DNA from: Limosilactobacillus rudii
GTDB taxonomy: Bacteria > Bacillota > Bacilli > Lactobacillales > Lactobacillaceae
Assembly: GCF_014145455.1 (NCBI RefSeq)
Contig: NZ_JACIVB010000053.1
Span: 1 to 37,340 of the forward strand
DNA length: 37,340 bases
Reading direction: 5' to 3'
Shown: in pieces, positions 14,532 through 22,538 of the stretch
How positions within the stretch are numbered: the first letter of the stretch is position 1
Layout of the letters: every line of letters begins with the position of its first letter
The notes under the pieces: model-generated
Told to the model about the DNA's origin: nothing
Database searches by the model: none
Seen by the model: only the letters and a program-made list of their open reading frames with translations
Position numbers and translations under genes: made by a program

Positions 14532-15881
14532 TTATTTCTTAACTGGTTCCTTAAATAAATCGTTGAAAGCTTCACTAATTGTTGGGTGAGTATAAATTTG
14601 GTCGCGAAGTACTTGATATGGGATCTTTGCGCGCATCGCTAGAGCAATCATGTTGATTATTTCTTGAGCTTCTTGAACGTATAATGTTGCCCCTAAAATT
14701 AAGTTTGTTGCTGGATCAACTAGTACTTTAAGCATTCCTCGCGTATCTTTGAGTACCTTCGCTTTGGGGATTGCTGCCGCCGACATCTTAAAGAGTAAGT
14801 AATCCTGTCCCTGCTTTTGGGCTTCTTTTTCAGTTAAGCCGACTTGAGCTAAAGGAGGCTCGATAAATACACTTGTTGGCACGATTGATCGATCACTAAC
14901 ATGGCGGGTGCCATTTCCCGCAAGCTCATCTTTAATAATCCGAAAGTCATCTAAAGAAATATAAGTAAATTGGGAACCGCCTTTCACATCGCCGATCGCC
15001 CAAACATTAGGAACGCTGGTGTGGAGGTGGTCGTCGACGATAATTGCGCCATGGTTATCAACCTTAATGTCAGCATTTTGAAGGTCAAGGCTAGCAGTTT
15101 CCGGCTGGCGACCAGTGGCAATTAGAATCTTATCGGCAAAAAGAGTTGTTTCATGTTGATTATTGTTTGTCAAAGTAATAACGGCCTGTTCATCTTGCCT
15201 ACTGATTTGTTTGATATTAGCCCCAACTTCAAACTTAATCCCATTATCAGTAAGGTTTTGAATAATCATTTCGGCAATATCATCATCTTCATTAGGTAAA
15301 ATTTTTTCGTGACGATCAAGGATCGTTACATGGGATCCAAAATTGGTAAACATATTAGCAAATTCTAGCCCAATATAACCACCGCCGATAATAACAAGTT
15401 CGCGTGGCAACTTAGATTGATTCATGGCCTCCGTTGAAGTTATTACAAAAGGATTATTTTTTAACCCGGTAATATCGGGAATCTGTGGTTTAGCGCCAGT
15501 ATTAATAAAAATACGTTCACCCTTATAATCTAATGTTGATCCGCTAGTTGTTTGCACTTCGATAGTATGGTTGCTAGTAAAATGGGCGACTCCATCAACG
15601 ACCGTAATATTATCTTCACTTGCAAGCATTTCATAATTCTTTTTACGTAATTGAGCAGTCATGACGTTTTTGCCATCAATTGCATCTTCAAACGAAGTGT
15701 TATGGGCTGCTTCGATAATGAGCCGTTTAGATGGGAGACAAGCAATATTAATACATGCTCCGCCATACATTTGATTTGACTTTTCAACCATGAGGACCTG
15801 TTCGCCGCGTTGTGCAAGAAATTTAGCTAGTGTTTTGCCACCTTTACCAAAACCAATAATAATATTTTTGATCGTTTTCAT
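14532..15881 (-). CDS. RclA-like flavin disulfide oxidoreductase
   Basis: FAD enzyme of 449 residues in the glutathione/mercuric reductase family. It has FAD-binding GFGKGG (10-15), the redox pair C43 and C48 (GGACINIACLPSK), an NAD(P)-binding IIGGGYIGLEF near 165-175, a second FAD motif VWAIGDVKG, and the C-terminal HPTISEAF dimer-domain motif. Motifs and length fit the RclA/YkgC group, which in E. coli reduces Cu(II) and protects against hypochlorous acid; relatives are common in host-associated lactobacilli. A mercuric reductase is less likely because there is no N-terminal HMA domain or C-terminal cysteine pair. AGGAG sits seven bases before the ATG, and the promoter at 15916-15943 is good. 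Confidence 0.88.
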   Translation of the reverse strand: MKTIKNIIIGFGKGGKTLAKFLAQRGEQVLMVEKSNQMYGGACINIACLPSKRLIIEAAHNTSFEDAIDGKNVMTAQLRKKNYEMLASEDNITVVDGVAHFTSNHTIEVQTTSGSTLDYKGERIFINTGAKPQIPDITGLKNNPFVITSTEAMNQSKLPRELVIIGGGYIGLEFANMFTNFGSHVTILDRHEKILPNEDDDIAEMIIQNLTDNGIKFEVGANIKQISRQDEQAVITLTNNNQHETTLFADKILIATGRQPETASLDLQNADIKVDNHGAIIVDDHLHTSVPNVWAIGDVKGGSQFTYISLDDFRIIKDELAGNGTRHVSDRSIVPTSVFIEPPLAQVGLTEKEAQKQGQDYLLFKMSAAAIPKAKVLKDTRGMLKVLVDPATNLILGATLYVQEAQEIINMIALAMRAKIPYQVLRDQIYTHPTISEAFNDLFKEPVKK

Positions 15882-15915
15882 AGAAAATCTCCTGGTTAGT
15901 TTTTTGTGTACCTAA

Positions 15916-15943
15916 ATTATACTAATCCTGGATTAATTGTCAC
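15916..15943 (-). promoter_or_regulatory. Promoter of the RclA-like gene
   Basis: On the minus strand GTGACA, 16 bases, TATAAT, ending about 35 bases before the ATG. No clear operator palindrome was found. Confidence 0.6.
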
Positions 15944-16064
15944 TAAAATTGCTTAAGTGAGACAGCGTGGTGTATATGTGCTTACAATGGTTTTCTGGGT
16001 AGGCACTTTTATGTTTTTGTCTGGTGGAATTATTAAAAATCTTTTCTTATTAAACGTCTGATTA

Positions 16065-16073
16065 TGGTATAAT
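16065..16073 (+). promoter_or_regulatory. Extended -10 promoter of the exonuclease gene
   Basis: TGGTATAAT is a perfect extended -10 box about 37 bases before the ATG at 16110. No convincing -35 was seen. Confidence 0.6.
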
Positions 16074-16109
16074 TATATCGAACATATGTTTTGCAGAGGG
16101 AGGAGCAAT

Positions 16110-16817
16110 ATGGTACAGAAAACGATGCCGATTATTCACTTTAGCTCTTTTTTGCCAGTGACAACGATGATATTACAGGCAGTACCGCCGACTAAAGACG
16201 TGACTGGGAAAGTATCAAAGGCTGCTAAGGTTGAAAATTTTGACCAATTACGTGACGTATTGAACAGCAATGCGCGATTGTTAATTTTAGACCTTGAATT
16301 TTACCAAGACCAACAAAAAAATCAGAATGGTGTGGCCCAAATTGCGGGACGAATGTACGAAAGGCATATTAGCTTTGATTATCATTTATACGGTCGTAAT
16401 ATGTCGGCGGATCGTCAATTAGCTTTTTTGCGACAATATGATGTGTGCCTTTCAGAGGCAAGTACATATACGATTGATGAAATCTTTCGGCGTATTTTTC
16501 GATTTATTGCGACTGAGCAACCAGATTATATTGTAAGTTGGGATAATAGTACCGATTTTGAACTGTTAAACCGCGAAGCAAACCGGTTGAAAATACCTAA
16601 AGAAGAGCGACCGTGGCGTACTATCCAATCATTAGATTTAGAGAAATTAGTAGCTAAGGAAGTCTGGAAAAATAAAAATGCGATTAGCTTAGAAAAGATG
16701 TGTCGGTTATTGCATTTGCCAGCGATTAAGTTTCATCAAGCACAGAATGATGTGCTTGCAATCGAACAAATCTTAAAATTTTATGCTCGTGATCTTAGTC
16801 AAGAATTAAATGTTTAA
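16110..16817 (+). CDS. DEDDh 3'-5' exonuclease-like protein
   Basis: Protein of 235 residues with a DnaQ/RNase T-type exonuclease fold in its second half. The five acidic/histidine residues are all in place: D61 and E63 in LDLEFY (Exo I), D145 or D149 in SWDNSTDFELL (Exo II), H209 and D214 in FHQAQNDVLA (Exo III). It should hydrolyse DNA or RNA from the 3' end using two metal ions. The first 45 residues are not typical of the fold and have no known motif. ATG 16110 is preceded by GGGAGGAG; an earlier in-frame ATG at 16086 lacks a ribosome site. Substrate unknown; similar stand-alone proteins are annotated only as exonuclease domain proteins. Confidence 0.82.
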   Translation: MVQKTMPIIHFSSFLPVTTMILQAVPPTKDVTGKVSKAAKVENFDQLRDVLNSNARLLILDLEFYQDQQKNQNGVAQIAGRMYERHISFDYHLYGRNMSADRQLAFLRQYDVCLSEASTYTIDEIFRRIFRFIATEQPDYIVSWDNSTDFELLNREANRLKIPKEERPWRTIQSLDLEKLVAKEVWKNKNAISLEKMCRLLHLPAIKFHQAQNDVLAIEQILKFYARDLSQELNV

Positions 16818-16896
16818 AGCGATCGTTACTAAAATTTAAACTTTAGTTCACGAATTATCCCGATTAGCTTTTTATAATGTTGACAATCGAAAGAAG

Positions 16897-17631
16897 GTGA
16901 ACGAGATAAAATTCATTTTTCGACTTCTTAAGCGAGCTTTCGTTTTGGGACTTTTAGTAGGTGGAGGATGGCTTTATTTCAATAATTATCAAGCGCAGGC
17001 AACGACTAACCAAACAGTATGGAATGTTCGGGAACGCCTTGCAAAACTAATTAATAAGGAAAATACGAGCTCCGGTGATGACACAAACCTCCATTTAAAT
17101 GATACTAATAATCGTTCCTCTAAGAATAACCAGCAACCAACAACAGAACAGCAAACAAGTACTCAGACGTCAATTCCGTCAACAGGACGTTGGGCGACAA
17201 ATCAGGCATCAGTTTATGTTAATACTAATAATCCTCAATTAGATGCGGCTGCTAATTCAGCGATCCAGGCTTGGAACCAGACAGGGGCATTTACATTTAA
17301 ACGGATAGATAATCAAAGTAAAGCAGATATTGTTGTTACAACGATGAACCGTTCTGATTCTAATGCGGCCGGATTAACTAAGACATCGTCAAATTCATTA
17401 ACTCGTAAGTTTATGCACGCAACAGTATACTTAAATACATATTATTTATCAGATCCAAGTTATGGATATAGCCAAGAGCGGATTATCAATACTGCAGAGC
17501 ACGAATTAGGCCATGCAATTGGCTTGGATCATACAAATACAGTTTCAGTAATGCAACCGGCCGGATCATTTTATACAATTCAGCCGACAGATGTTCAAGC
17601 TGTTCAAAAACTTTACTCTGAAAATAAATAA
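16897..17631 (+). CDS. Exported matrixin-type zinc metalloprotease
   Basis: Protein of 244 residues with an N-terminal membrane anchor or signal segment (about 10-32, ending near YQAQA), a linker rich in N, Q, S and T (55-98), then a metzincin protease domain. The zinc motif is HELGHAIGLDH with H202, E203, H206 and H212, followed by the Met-turn SVMQP with M219, so the active site is complete. It is expected to work outside the cell, tethered to the membrane or released. The start is GTG at 16897; no better start is available and GAAAGAAG abuts it. A TATAAT at about 16874 may be its -10 box. Physiological substrate unknown; related lactobacillar proteins are annotated as matrixin or peptidase M10A. 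Confidence 0.88.
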   Translation: MNEIKFIFRLLKRAFVLGLLVGGGWLYFNNYQAQATTNQTVWNVRERLAKLINKENTSSGDDTNLHLNDTNNRSSKNNQQPTTEQQTSTQTSIPSTGRWATNQASVYVNTNNPQLDAAANSAIQAWNQTGAFTFKRIDNQSKADIVVTTMNRSDSNAAGLTKTSSNSLTRKFMHATVYLNTYYLSDPSYGYSQERIINTAEHELGHAIGLDHTNTVSVMQPAGSFYTIQPTDVQAVQKLYSENK

Positions 17632-17651
17632 TTAAATAATAAGGCTTTTTG

Positions 17652-17706
17652 GTAAGGTACTAAGTTAATGTTATGTAAGTCAGTAGTATTTAACTAAGTA
17701 CCTTAT
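17652..17706. terminator. Bidirectional terminator between protease and metal ATPase
   Basis: Long hairpin with AAGGTACTAAGTTA and TAACTAAGTACCTT arms (one mismatch) between the two convergent genes, reaching to four bases from the ATPase stop. Confidence 0.75.
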
Positions 17707-17709
17707 TTA

Positions 17710-19518
17710 TTAATCAGACAATTTACGTGCTTTCAGTGCCCACAGAATTGAAACGGTGTCAATTACTTCTTGTAGCATTGCACCGACGAAAGCAGGGATG
17801 ATTCCAGTACTAGCAACTAACATTAGAATTGTACAAATTGCAATTCCAATCAAAACTGCTTGTTTAGCAATTTTTAACGTTTCCTCTGAAATTGCCACAG
17901 CTTTTGCGACCCGTGAAAGGTCATCTTTAAGAATTACGACCGATGCCGATTCGCTTGCTGCGGTTGAGCCATGAGCGCCCATTGCAATTCCTACATCAGC
18001 AGTGACAAGGGATGGAGCATCATTAACCCCGTCGCCAACCATAAAGACCGGATGCTCGTTTGATGGAATCGCCTTTAAAGCTTTAATTTTATCTTGAGGA
18101 AGGAGGTCGGCTTTGACCTGCGTAATTCCTACTTGTTTAGCGACTTTATCGGCAATTACTGCTTGATCACCAGTAAGCATTAACAGGTTAGTAACGCCTA
18201 ATTTTTTGAGATCTGTCATCGTTCGTTTGGCTTCAGGACGGATATGGTCAGTGAACGTAATTGCCCCAATATACTTTTTGTCGACACTGACATATATAGC
18301 GGTTGAAGTCTGCATTGCATTCATATTATGGCTGGCGACATACTTGAGCTTGCCAACGCGCACCTCATGATTATCAACTGTGGCTCGGATTCCTTTTCCT
18401 GTTACTTCTTCTAGGTTGGTAACTGTTGACAGTGGCGTATTATTCGCACTTGCATAAGAGAGTAGAGATCGCGCCAGAATATGTGAAGATTGTTGTTCTG
18501 CACTGGCAGCATAATGGAGGAGCTTATTGCTGTTAATGTTGTCAGCGGGAATTGATTTATCAACGGTTAGCTGTCCACTTGTAATTGTTCCTGTTTTATC
18601 GAATGCCCCAGTTTTTGCTGCTGCTAATTTTTCAAGAACACTTCCCGTCTTGACAACAATCCCATTACGGGAAGCACGGCTCATTCCAGAAACCATTGCT
18701 ACCGGTGCTGCAAGAATTAATGGGCATGGAGAAGCGACTACTAAGACTTCAGCGAACCGTTCTGGATGTCCTGAAATTAGCCAAGCAAGTGATGAAATAA
18801 TAATAGCTACAATTGTAAAGGGGACGGCATACCGGTCAGCTAACCGTACAAAGTGTGCCGGAGTTGATTCTGCTTCCTTAACCAGTTTAATAAGTTGTTG
18901 ATATTGACTGTCTTTAGCAAGTTTAGTAACTTGCAGGGTCACTGCATGGTCGCCATTTATTGACCCTGACATTACTTCATCACCAAGGCCTTTAGAAATA
19001 GGGCGTGATTCACCAGTCAATGATGATTCATCAAATAGTCCGCCACCAGCTTTGATAAAGCCATCAACTGGCACTAATTCACCTGGCTTGACAATTATTT
19101 GATCACCGACTTTAACATCATTAACCGGAATATCTTTTGAACCATCATTAGTGATTAAATGAGCTGTTTGTGGTGAATTGTCGAGGAGAGCTTTCAGTTC
19201 GGTGCTAGCCTTTTTAGCGGCGTAATCTTCAAGGGCATCCCCACCTGTTAGCATTACGAGAATAACCATGGCTGCCCAATATTCACTAACAGCCAGGGTT
19301 GCAACCACCGCCATGATAGCCAATAAGTCCACACCATATTTTCCGCTTCGAATGGTTTTAATCATGCCAACGAACATTGAAAAAGCAACAATCGCTCCTA
19401 CAATTGTTACGAGAACTTGAGCAAATAATTGTAAATGAAAGCCGAATTGTAGAATAACAGCAATCGCAGCAATTATTAAAATGATAATAAGTTTTTGCTT
19501 ATTTGATAATTTTTTCAT
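17710..19518 (-). CDS. P1B-type heavy-metal ATPase with SPC motif
   Basis: Metal-exporting P-type ATPase of 602 residues. In order: two N-terminal hydrophobic hairpins, actuator domain with TGES (168-171), metal-binding membrane motif SPC (263-265), phosphorylation site DKTGT with D307, hinge GDGVNDAP, and a final pair of helices ending LQEVIDTVSILWALKA. There is no N-terminal HMA domain. SPC places it nearest the P1B-4 group (Co, Zn, Fe or Cd export) rather than the CPC copper or zinc groups, though the usual HEG motif of that group in the last helices reads QEV here. The metal cannot be assigned safely. GGGGG lies six bases before the ATG, and TATAAT occurs upstream. Confidence 0.9.
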   Translation of the reverse strand: MKKLSNKQKLIIILIIAAIAVILQFGFHLQLFAQVLVTIVGAIVAFSMFVGMIKTIRSGKYGVDLLAIMAVVATLAVSEYWAAMVILVMLTGGDALEDYAAKKASTELKALLDNSPQTAHLITNDGSKDIPVNDVKVGDQIIVKPGELVPVDGFIKAGGGLFDESSLTGESRPISKGLGDEVMSGSINGDHAVTLQVTKLAKDSQYQQLIKLVKEAESTPAHFVRLADRYAVPFTIVAIIISSLAWLISGHPERFAEVLVVASPCPLILAAPVAMVSGMSRASRNGIVVKTGSVLEKLAAAKTGAFDKTGTITSGQLTVDKSIPADNINSNKLLHYAASAEQQSSHILARSLLSYASANNTPLSTVTNLEEVTGKGIRATVDNHEVRVGKLKYVASHNMNAMQTSTAIYVSVDKKYIGAITFTDHIRPEAKRTMTDLKKLGVTNLLMLTGDQAVIADKVAKQVGITQVKADLLPQDKIKALKAIPSNEHPVFMVGDGVNDAPSLVTADVGIAMGAHGSTAASESASVVILKDDLSRVAKAVAISEETLKIAKQAVLIGIAICTILMLVASTGIIPAFVGAMLQEVIDTVSILWALKARKLSD

Positions 19519-19626
19519 ATATATCCCCCTATCTTAAATTGTTGACCTCCCTTTCAATTATAAAGTTTTTAATTAAAGATATTATGAAAAAGCGTAAAAT
19601 ATTAAGAAAATATGAGGAGGTTTGTA

Positions 19627-20808
19627 ATGGATAAACCATATTATCAGCGAATATTTGTGATAATTATTGACTCGTTAGGGATTGGGGCAACTCCCGATGC
19701 AGTCTCTTTTAACAGTTTAGGTGCTGATACGTTGGGTCACCTTGATGCACATTTCCGAATGCGACTGCAATTACCAACATTGCAAAGCTTGGGTTTAGGA
19801 AATCTTCATCCAACGATGGGAATGCCATCATTATTAACACCACGAGCAGTCTTTGGTAAGATTCACCCATGCTCAATTGGGATAAGCGATCGGGAAAGTC
19901 AATGGGAAATGATGGGGCTGCCTACTTTAGAAATGCCGGCGATTTTTGTAGGTGGTGTGCCAGTAGCGATTGTTAACCATTTTCAACAAAGAATAAAGAG
20001 ACCAGTCATTGCAAATTCACGAATGAATTTAAGAGCTGCGTTACAAAATTATGGGATGGAACAATTAAAAACGAGTGGGCTGATTATTTTTACAGACAGC
20101 TCGTCGACTGTTTGGTTAGTGGCGCATGAAGATACGGCATCAGTTTCGTCGCTAAAAAAATATTGCATAACTCTTCGCAAGATTTTGGATGAGGCGGGCT
20201 ATAAAATTGAGAAGGTAAATGGCGTATTATTTAAAGGACAAACGATAACAAACTTTTTTCCTTGTGCGCTGTATTCATCGCCATTGATGCCGCCGGACTC
20301 GACTATTTTAGATACTTTGCGGGCGAATAATTACACGGTAAGCATGATTGGTAAAACAGCCGAAATCTTTGGCGAAGGTAGTAAAAACAGAGATGAAAAT
20401 AATCTGGAATGGTTGCGGGCTTTAGATGAGACGATTACTAAAGACTTTGCGGGATTGTGTGTAACAGATCTTGGTGAATTTGACTACCAATATGGTCAAA
20501 AACGTAATCCTGAAGGCTTTGGCAGTGAATTAATGCGAGTTGATAAAAAGCTCTCCCAGGTAATTAAGAAACTACATTCAACTGATTTAATAATTTTAAC
20601 CGGCAATTATGGCAACGATCCATCTTATCCTGGTGAATTCCATACTCGTGAATATGTTCCGTTGATGGTATGGTCACCGCGTTTGGATGTCAGTGAAGAA
20701 CTGCCTATTCGGTTATCACTAGCTGATATTGGCGCAACAATCCTTGATAATTTTGGGTTGATAACCAAGACAACATACGGTAGAAGTTTTCTCAATAGCC
20801 TAGTATAG
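19627..20808 (+). CDS. Phosphopentomutase-like protein with degenerate active site
   Basis: Protein of 393 residues, the normal length of DeoB phosphopentomutase, with the same order of landmarks: IIDSLGIGATPDA at the start, LGADTLGHLD, VSMIGKTAEIFGEG, FDYQYG, YGNDPSYPGEFHTREYVPL and LADIGATILDNFG. DeoB swaps phosphate between C1 and C5 of ribose or deoxyribose using two Mn ions and a phosphothreonine. Here D15 and H339 remain, but the KDTxTGHWE segment with the phosphothreonine reads ISDRESQWE (86-94), VDFD reads GEFD (E284), YGHRR reads YGQKR (Q291), and ADHGND reads GNYGND (N327, Y328). Most metal ligands and the phosphoacceptor are thus gone. It is probably not a mutase. No nucleoside genes are adjacent. 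GAGGAGG precedes ATG 19627. Confidence 0.85.
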   Translation: MDKPYYQRIFVIIIDSLGIGATPDAVSFNSLGADTLGHLDAHFRMRLQLPTLQSLGLGNLHPTMGMPSLLTPRAVFGKIHPCSIGISDRESQWEMMGLPTLEMPAIFVGGVPVAIVNHFQQRIKRPVIANSRMNLRAALQNYGMEQLKTSGLIIFTDSSSTVWLVAHEDTASVSSLKKYCITLRKILDEAGYKIEKVNGVLFKGQTITNFFPCALYSSPLMPPDSTILDTLRANNYTVSMIGKTAEIFGEGSKNRDENNLEWLRALDETITKDFAGLCVTDLGEFDYQYGQKRNPEGFGSELMRVDKKLSQVIKKLHSTDLIILTGNYGNDPSYPGEFHTREYVPLMVWSPRLDVSEELPIRLSLADIGATILDNFGLITKTTYGRSFLNSLV

Positions 20809-20875
20809 ATTCGCTGCTAAAAGCTGTCGCGTCTTCTATTAGTCGATTTTTTATTCAAATTACATCTTAACCAAA

Positions 20876-20904
20876 AAAGAAGGCTGGAATTCCAGTCTTC
20901 TTTT
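20876..20904. terminator. Bidirectional terminator
   Basis: Hairpin AAGGCTGG-AATT-CCAGTCTT with T-rich tails on both strands, between the DeoB-like gene and the convergent 43-residue peptide gene. Confidence 0.8.
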
Positions 20905-20920
20905 ACTAAGAGGTAGTTAA

Positions 20921-21052
20921 TTAACGATGATAGTGAAAGTAAATAGCGATTCCCATAAGGATGACAAGAAGCAAAATTGCCAGTTGCGGATCACTTTTAA
21001 AAAGTTCATGCATTGCATGGATTTGTCCGATACCAAGTGGGGGAGTAAACAT
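20921..21052 (-). CDS. 43-residue single-span membrane peptide
   Basis: Small gene found by eye, 21 bases after the NmrA-like gene on the same strand. ATG at 21052 has AAAGGAAG seven bases upstream and the frame ends with TAA at 20923-20921. The peptide has a polar N-terminal half (MFTPPLGIGQIHAMHELF), one hydrophobic helix (LAILLLVILMGIAIYF) and a histidine-rich tail HYHR. It is not similar to the 30- and 36-residue peptides in this window. It is the last gene of the Rrf2-controlled operon, so it may help the redox role of that operon at the membrane, but no function is recognised. Confidence 0.7.
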   Translation of the reverse strand: MFTPPLGIGQIHAMHELFKSDPQLAILLLVILMGIAIYFHYHR

Positions 21053-21073
21053 AAGTTAGCTTCCTTTCAGAGA

Positions 21074-21928
21074 TTAGTAGTTATTGGTTAAAAATTCTTC
21101 CATGTTTGTTGGCCGGTGTCCGGTAATGTGGGCAAAATCATCAGTTACTGTATCCATTAACCCCATAGCTGCTGCTTGATACATTGAGGCAAGTTCATCT
21201 CCGTCTCCTTCAGCTTGATAGATTTCGGCAAATTTTTTAACCGTGACCGGAGCGTAGCCAATTTCTTCGCCAGTGACCTTGGTCATGATATAGCTGAGCT
21301 CGGACATTGTATAATTTTTATCCATTGTTAAGAGATAATTTTGCCCTTTATCACGTAGGTAAGGTTTTACAGCAATGTTGGCGATGACTTCGGCACTATC
21401 CTGACGAGAGATGAAACTCATTGCCTGATCACCAACCGGGTAAATAACGTTATGGCGTTCAATTAGTTCGGGTAAGTAGGGAACCAAGGGGTCAGCGTAC
21501 AGTGAATTTTTAACAATTGCGTAATTTAATCCTGTACTGGCAAGGCGGGCAGGGAGATAGGCGTAATATCCAGCCATTTGGAAGGGATTATTGTATTGGT
21601 CGGCAATAAAACTAACATCAACGATATTCTCTACGCCGGCTTTAATCATCGCAGTAAGTGAGTTTTCAAACTCATCGATTCGCCCCTTAACAGAGTAAGT
21701 AATGCTTGGAATATAAATTAGGACATCTATTCCCTTAAATGCCTTGACCATCAAATCAACATCATTATAGTCAAGGGCAGCAATTTCATAACCAGCTTCC
21801 TGAAATTTCTTGGCCTTAGTTGGATTATGGGCACCAACCCGAATATTTTCGGGAGCAGTAAATTTGCTTAATTCTTGAACGACGTATTGGCCGAGATGAC
21901 CAGTTGCACCAGTAATTATGTATTTCAT
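21074..21928 (-). CDS. NmrA-like NAD(P)H-binding oxidoreductase (QorB/YtfG type)
   Basis: Atypical short-chain dehydrogenase of 284 residues. The dinucleotide-binding loop is TGATGHLGQ (6-14), followed by the DVLIYIPS strand and a C-terminal half with PVGDQAMSFISRQDSAEV typical of YtfG/QorB quinone reductases and NmrA-like proteins. It likely binds NADPH and reduces quinones or senses redox state in the cytosol. The start overlaps the stop of the Rrf2 gene by four bases (ATGA), so the two are translationally coupled. Regulation is expected through the palindrome at 22408-22430. Exact substrate unknown. Confidence 0.87.
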   Translation of the reverse strand: MKYIITGATGHLGQYVVQELSKFTAPENIRVGAHNPTKAKKFQEAGYEIAALDYNDVDLMVKAFKGIDVLIYIPSITYSVKGRIDEFENSLTAMIKAGVENIVDVSFIADQYNNPFQMAGYYAYLPARLASTGLNYAIVKNSLYADPLVPYLPELIERHNVIYPVGDQAMSFISRQDSAEVIANIAVKPYLRDKGQNYLLTMDKNYTMSELSYIMTKVTGEEIGYAPVTVKKFAEIYQAEGDGDELASMYQAAAMGLMDTVTDDFAHITGHRPTNMEEFLTNNY

Positions 21929-22386
21929 TTTGTAGCCTTCTTTCTTTGCAATGCTTCTTTTTGTGCCTGTTTAACGCGAATTGTATTTATTACATCTTGG
22001 AGAGTCGTTGCGGCGAGTTTAGCTTTAGCGGCATTTTCAGCTTGTTGATAATATTCATTAAGCGTTTCTTGAATATTGGCACCAACAATACATGCCGGAT
22101 TTGTTCGCTTATCAATAGCAAAAAGATGAGCATCCCCTTCAATTGCAAGAAAAACATCATATAAAGATATCTCAGTAGCTTTTCTAGCAAGTTGGGGATC
22201 AGCTGTACCGTGAACCGTATTGATTAAGCCAGCTTTGCTGAGGGCACTCATCAAGCGGCGTACAACAACCGGCGAGGTTTCAACGCTATCAGCTATGTTA
22301 TTGCTAGTGAGTGGGATAATATCTTGGTAAATATCAATAAATGCCAAGATTTGAATACTATCGCTAAAACGTGTTGAAATTTTCAT
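21925..22386 (-). CDS. Rrf2-family transcription regulator
   Basis: Winged-helix regulator of 153 residues. The DNA-binding part covers residues 1-60 (STRFSDSIQILAFI, then NNIADSVETSPVVVRRLMSAL), with a dimer helix at the C terminus that ends in basic KKATK. It has one cysteine, C99 in NPACIVGANIQ. Rrf2 proteins with iron-sulphur clusters carry three cysteines, so this one is more likely a thiol or ligand sensor, like YwnA- or SaiR-type members. It is the first gene of a coupled operon with the NmrA-like reductase. A perfect inverted repeat lies between its own -35 and -10, indicating self-repression. Confidence 0.9.
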   Translation of the reverse strand: MKISTRFSDSIQILAFIDIYQDIIPLTSNNIADSVETSPVVVRRLMSALSKAGLINTVHGTADPQLARKATEISLYDVFLAIEGDAHLFAIDKRTNPACIVGANIQETLNEYYQQAENAAKAKLAATTLQDVINTIRVKQAQKEALQRKKATK

Positions 22387-22407
22387 ATTATCATTCCTTT
22401 AATATTT

Positions 22408-22437
22408 ATTGTAACTAATAAAGTTACAATTAGTCAA
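22408..22437 (-). promoter_or_regulatory. Rrf2 promoter with internal operator
   Basis: On the minus strand TTGACT (22437-22432), 18 bases, TACAAT (22413-22408). The 8-base perfect inverted repeat ATTGTAAC-N7-GTTACAAT (22408-22430) fills the spacer and overlaps the -10, the expected place for a repressor. A lone GTTACAA half-site lies at 22511-22517 beside the divergent transporter start. Confidence 0.75.
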
Positions 22438-22457
22438 GCGATTAATATTGTATTTTC

Positions 22458-22486
22458 TTGACAATCAAACTGATTAAGAATAATAT
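22458..22486 (+). promoter_or_regulatory. Promoter of the quaternary-amine transporter operon
   Basis: TTGACA, 17 bases, TAATAT, ending about 50 bases before the ATG at 22539. Near-consensus. Confidence 0.75.
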
Positions 22487-22538
22487 GATGGTGTTAAATG
22501 AAACTTAAATAGTTACAAAGATGGAGTGGAGGAGAAAA

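Noticed and set aside
15978-16006. GTGCTTAC/GTAGGCAC inverted repeat as a terminator or small RNA
   Set aside because: Short stem with a large loop and no clean T run; no gene ends there. The rest of 15944-16064 shows nothing else.
19627-20808. Naming this gene deoB
   Set aside because: The phosphothreonine segment and most Mn ligands are replaced, so mutase function cannot be claimed.
22511-22517. GTTACAA near the transporter start as a second Rrf2 operator
   Set aside because: Only a half-site with no partner, so it is noted but not claimed.
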